Under the pieces are notes generated by a model. The model was given only the letters and a program-made list of their open reading frames with translations, had not been told where the DNA came from and searched no databases. The translations under genes were made by a program, and so were the position numbers. Below are positions 58,836 to 61,222 of a stretch of 61,222 nucleotides of DNA, piece after piece; position 1 is the first letter of the stretch; each line of letters begins with the position of its first letter. The stretch lies in contig JAPHSS010000021.1 of NCBI GenBank assembly GCA_026195255.1, positions 1-61,222 on the forward strand, in the 5' to 3' direction. Source of the stretch: Gammaproteobacteria bacterium (GTDB taxonomy: Bacteria > Pseudomonadota > Gammaproteobacteria > SZUA-229).

Positions 58836-60959
58836 ATGATTTCATTAACCCCCATTATTGAAACGATACGTAGTGCAGTTCGCTATAAGTTATTAGCCCT
58901 GGTTTTATTTCCCATCTTACTGGTTATGCCAATTGCACTGGTTCTGGCAATCTACTGGGGTAAAGGTTTTGCCTACGAACAGTTGTTTATAAAAGTAAAT
59001 ACCGATTTAACCGTTGCCCATGATGTATTTAAGCGTATACGTGAAGATTATTTAAGTCGCCTGGGTTTAGTAGCCGAGTCACATTCTTTTTATGTGGCGT
59101 TAGAAAAACACGATACAGAATCTATAAAACAGCAATTAACTATTTTAAAAAACACCTCGGGTTTTGATTATCTGCATCTGCTGGATACTGAGGGGAATCT
59201 GTTGGTTGAAAATTATTCAGTTGATTATAATCGAGTTTCAAAATTATTACTGTCCGCTGCACATGGAGAGCCCAGTGTAGGTATAGAAATATTCGATCAC
59301 AAAAGAATGCTCGCCGAGAACAAAGACTTAGCACAACAAATAATATTACCGTTAATCGAAACAGAACATGCCAGGCCAACCAGTCGACGTATAGAAGATC
59401 GTGGCATGGTCATCAGGGCTATTTATCCCGCAAAAAACTCAAAGGGTAAAGTTATTGCGCTGCTTGATGGTGGGGTTTTTCTCAATTTGAATTTTACTTT
59501 TGTCGACACCATACGCGACCTTGTATACGGCCCCGGAAGTTTGCCAGAGGATAGTATAGGTACCGTGACGGTGTTTTTAGATGATGTACGCATCTCGACA
59601 AATGTGGTTTTGAAACCTGGTGAGAGAGCGCTGGGAACACGTGTTTCTAATGCAGTGAGAACTAAGGTACTGGAGCAGGGTGAAGTCCTCATCGACAGTG
59701 CATTTCTGGTTAATGACTGGTATATAGCTGCCTACAAACCTATCGTTGACATTAATGGTGAGCGCGTAGGCATGCTCTATGCCGGTTATCTTGAGGCACC
59801 ATTTCGTGTTGCCTTCTGGAAAGCACTCGGCGTACTGATATTACTTTTTATTGTGTTAATGCTTTTATCTGCCTGGTTATCAATACGCGGTGCAAAATCA
59901 ATATTCAAACCACTTGAAGCTATGAGTGCTGTTGTTAGAGCAACACGGGATGGCAAACAGTTACGCATAGGCGAACAGAAATCTACCGACGAAATTGGTG
60001 AGCTGTCACGTGAACTGGATATCATGCTTGATCAGTTGCAGGAGCGTAACCAGTTAATACAGCAATCCGCTGCGTTATTAGAAATAAAAGTCACCGAGCG
60101 AACCACTGAACTCGAATTAAAAAATGCAGATCTGTATAAAACAATAGCTGTGTTACGCCAGACGCGAGAGCAATTAGTTCTGTCTGAGAAAATGGCTGCC
60201 CTCGGCGAGTTAACAGCGGGTGTAGCACATGAAATTAATAACCCGACACAGGTCATACTGGGTAATCTGGATTTAGTTATTGAAGCTATGGGTTCACATA
60301 TAGAACCCGTAAATGAAGAGCTAGAACTGGTTATACATCAGGTGTATCGCATACAGGACATTATAAATAATCTTTTGCAATATGCCCGCCCTGGCGAATA
60401 TGCAGGTTATCTAAAAGAGATAAATGTTAACACCGTGGTTAACAACACACAGAAATTATTGACACACATGCAAAGAACATATCCTTTTCAGCTTGAGCTG
60501 GATTTGCAAGCAGAGAAAGTAGTGCGCATGAATGAACAGGAACTGGAGCAGGTGCTGGTAAACCTGGTGACAAATGCGATTCATGCATTAGACAAAGAAC
60601 CCGGAATAATAAACGTGGCAACCCGTGACTGGGATGATAAAAACGGGGTAAATAAAGGCGTAGTGATAAAGATAAAAGATAATGGTTCGGGTATGACACA
60701 GGAACAGATCAGTCGCATCTTCAATCCATTTTACAGCACTAAAAAATCGGGCGAAGGAACCGGCCTGGGATTGTCCCTCAGTTATTCTCTGATGCGACAT
60801 TATGGCGGTAATATTAGCGTAGAATCTGAGCTGGGAGAGGGTGCCGAGTTTTATGTCTGGATACTTGCCGAACCTGTTCTGGTTGATGATGAAGAAACCA
60901 TATCAGAACAGTTACATGAGTTTGAATCAGTGGTTGCGCATGTGAACTTTGCTGAATAA
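58836..60959 (+). CDS. Cache/HAMP sensor histidine kinase
   Basis: A 707-residue membrane kinase. Two helices (about 18-45, LLALVLFPILLVMPIALVLA, and 325-350, LGVLILLFIVLMLLSAWLSI) frame a periplasmic Cache-type sensor of about 280 residues. HAMP follows (FKPLEAMSAVVRATRDGKQL), then a coiled coil, the HisKA box with phosphoacceptor His near 465 (LTAGVAHEINNPTQVILGNL) and a HATPase with NAIHALD, DNGSGM and GTGLGLSLS. It is the partner of the preceding regulator. The ligand is unknown; a link with oxyanion or metal supply is possible from the neighbourhood. Confidence 0.92.
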   Translation: MISLTPIIETIRSAVRYKLLALVLFPILLVMPIALVLAIYWGKGFAYEQLFIKVNTDLTVAHDVFKRIREDYLSRLGLVAESHSFYVALEKHDTESIKQQLTILKNTSGFDYLHLLDTEGNLLVENYSVDYNRVSKLLLSAAHGEPSVGIEIFDHKRMLAENKDLAQQIILPLIETEHARPTSRRIEDRGMVIRAIYPAKNSKGKVIALLDGGVFLNLNFTFVDTIRDLVYGPGSLPEDSIGTVTVFLDDVRISTNVVLKPGERALGTRVSNAVRTKVLEQGEVLIDSAFLVNDWYIAAYKPIVDINGERVGMLYAGYLEAPFRVAFWKALGVLILLFIVLMLLSAWLSIRGAKSIFKPLEAMSAVVRATRDGKQLRIGEQKSTDEIGELSRELDIMLDQLQERNQLIQQSAALLEIKVTERTTELELKNADLYKTIAVLRQTREQLVLSEKMAALGELTAGVAHEINNPTQVILGNLDLVIEAMGSHIEPVNEELELVIHQVYRIQDIINNLLQYARPGEYAGYLKEINVNTVVNNTQKLLTHMQRTYPFQLELDLQAEKVVRMNEQELEQVLVNLVTNAIHALDKEPGIINVATRDWDDKNGVNKGVVIKIKDNGSGMTQEQISRIFNPFYSTKKSGEGTGLGLSLSYSLMRHYGGNISVESELGEGAEFYVWILAEPVLVDDEETISEQLHEFESVVAHVNFAE

Positions 60960-60983
60960 ATAGCACTTTTATCAGGCGTAAAA

Positions 60984-61139
60984 GAAAACGCAAATGAACG
61001 CTAATAAACGCAAATAAAAAACCACAGGATATACAGGTCTGGGGTTTAAATTGTTAAATGATATTCTATAATCACTGGCTTCAACGATATAATTAATAAA
61101 GACTAAAGTTTGTTTTTATTTGCGTTCATTTGCGTTTTC
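60984..61139. repeat. Inverted repeats at the right end
   Basis: GAAAACGCAAATGAACGC (from 60984) and its inverted counterpart GCGTTCATTTGCGTTTTC (ending 61139) face each other about 110 bp apart, in a stretch without a gene. A related TTGCGTTCATTCGCGG fragment occurs at 360-377. Confidence 0.65.
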
Positions 61140-61222
61140 CTTTTTTTTCAGACTAATCGATTAAAATTTTACTCATCTCCCATGATAAGCTCATCCGCAT
61201 TACTTAAATCATATGCACTAAG

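Overview
The window looks like a chromosomal segment of an AT-rich gammaproteobacterium, probably a free-living facultative anaerobe. The main evidence is the order uvrY-uvrC-pgsA-tRNA(Gly)-tRNA(Cys)-tRNA(Leu UAA), which is the enterobacterial uvrY-uvrC-pgsA-glyW-cysT-leuZ order. RoxA, MtfA, a NorE/NorF-like pair, Tup tungstate uptake genes and an FNR-type site agree with this. I cannot name a genus from sequence alone.

Layout. 0.6-5.4 kb: conserved core genes and three tRNAs. The tRNA-Leu(UAA) gene is interrupted in its anticodon loop by a 240-nt group I intron. 5.4-24.8 kb: an accessory island. It holds an HNH nuclease, a broken AbiE pair, ParDE, HigA-like, Phd/VapC and HigBA-type toxin-antitoxin genes, a decayed papain-like effector gene beside a propeller lipoprotein, and a type I restriction-modification locus interrupted by a RhuM-like/Doc pair. 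A 320-330 bp MITE-like element with 16-bp terminal inverted repeats occurs in two full copies and one partial copy. A second, intronless 3' half of tRNA-Leu at 9.3 kb marks an old attachment site. 24.8-38.4 kb: housekeeping and envelope genes (SEC-C protein, MtfA, YbaK, a cNMP-binding protein, an RND/MMPL exporter, PilZ, a YiiX-like hydrolase, NorE/NorF-like subunits, HipBA, an MnmC2-like oxidoreductase) mixed with remains of a REP-associated tyrosine transposase. 38.7-41.2 kb: a TauD-like dioxygenase behind a perfect FNR box, then the ribosomal oxygenase RoxA.

41.3-52.6 kb holds the most remarkable locus, a tightly coupled eight-gene operon. It encodes a tetraheme lipoprotein resembling hydrazine synthase alpha (HzsA-like), a propeller/MauG-like triheme protein with the layout of a fused hydrazine synthase beta-gamma subunit (HzsBC-like), an ApbE flavin transferase, a secreted formylglycine-enzyme-fold protein, a membrane-anchored pentaheme cytochrome c, an RnfD/NqrB-like membrane protein with a flavinylation motif, a NuoF-like flavin/Fe-S protein and a HoxU/NuoG-N-like ferredoxin. 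I infer an electron route from a cytoplasmic donor through NuoF/HoxU-like and flavinylated RnfD-like proteins to the pentaheme cytochrome and then to a periplasmic twelve-heme system. The substrate is unknown.

52.7-61.0 kb: on the opposite strand, tupA-tupB-tupC-mobA-moeA (tungstate/molybdate uptake and cofactor assembly). It is preceded by a near-perfect sigma-54 promoter and diverges from an NtrC-type response regulator and a Cache/HAMP histidine kinase, which probably control it.
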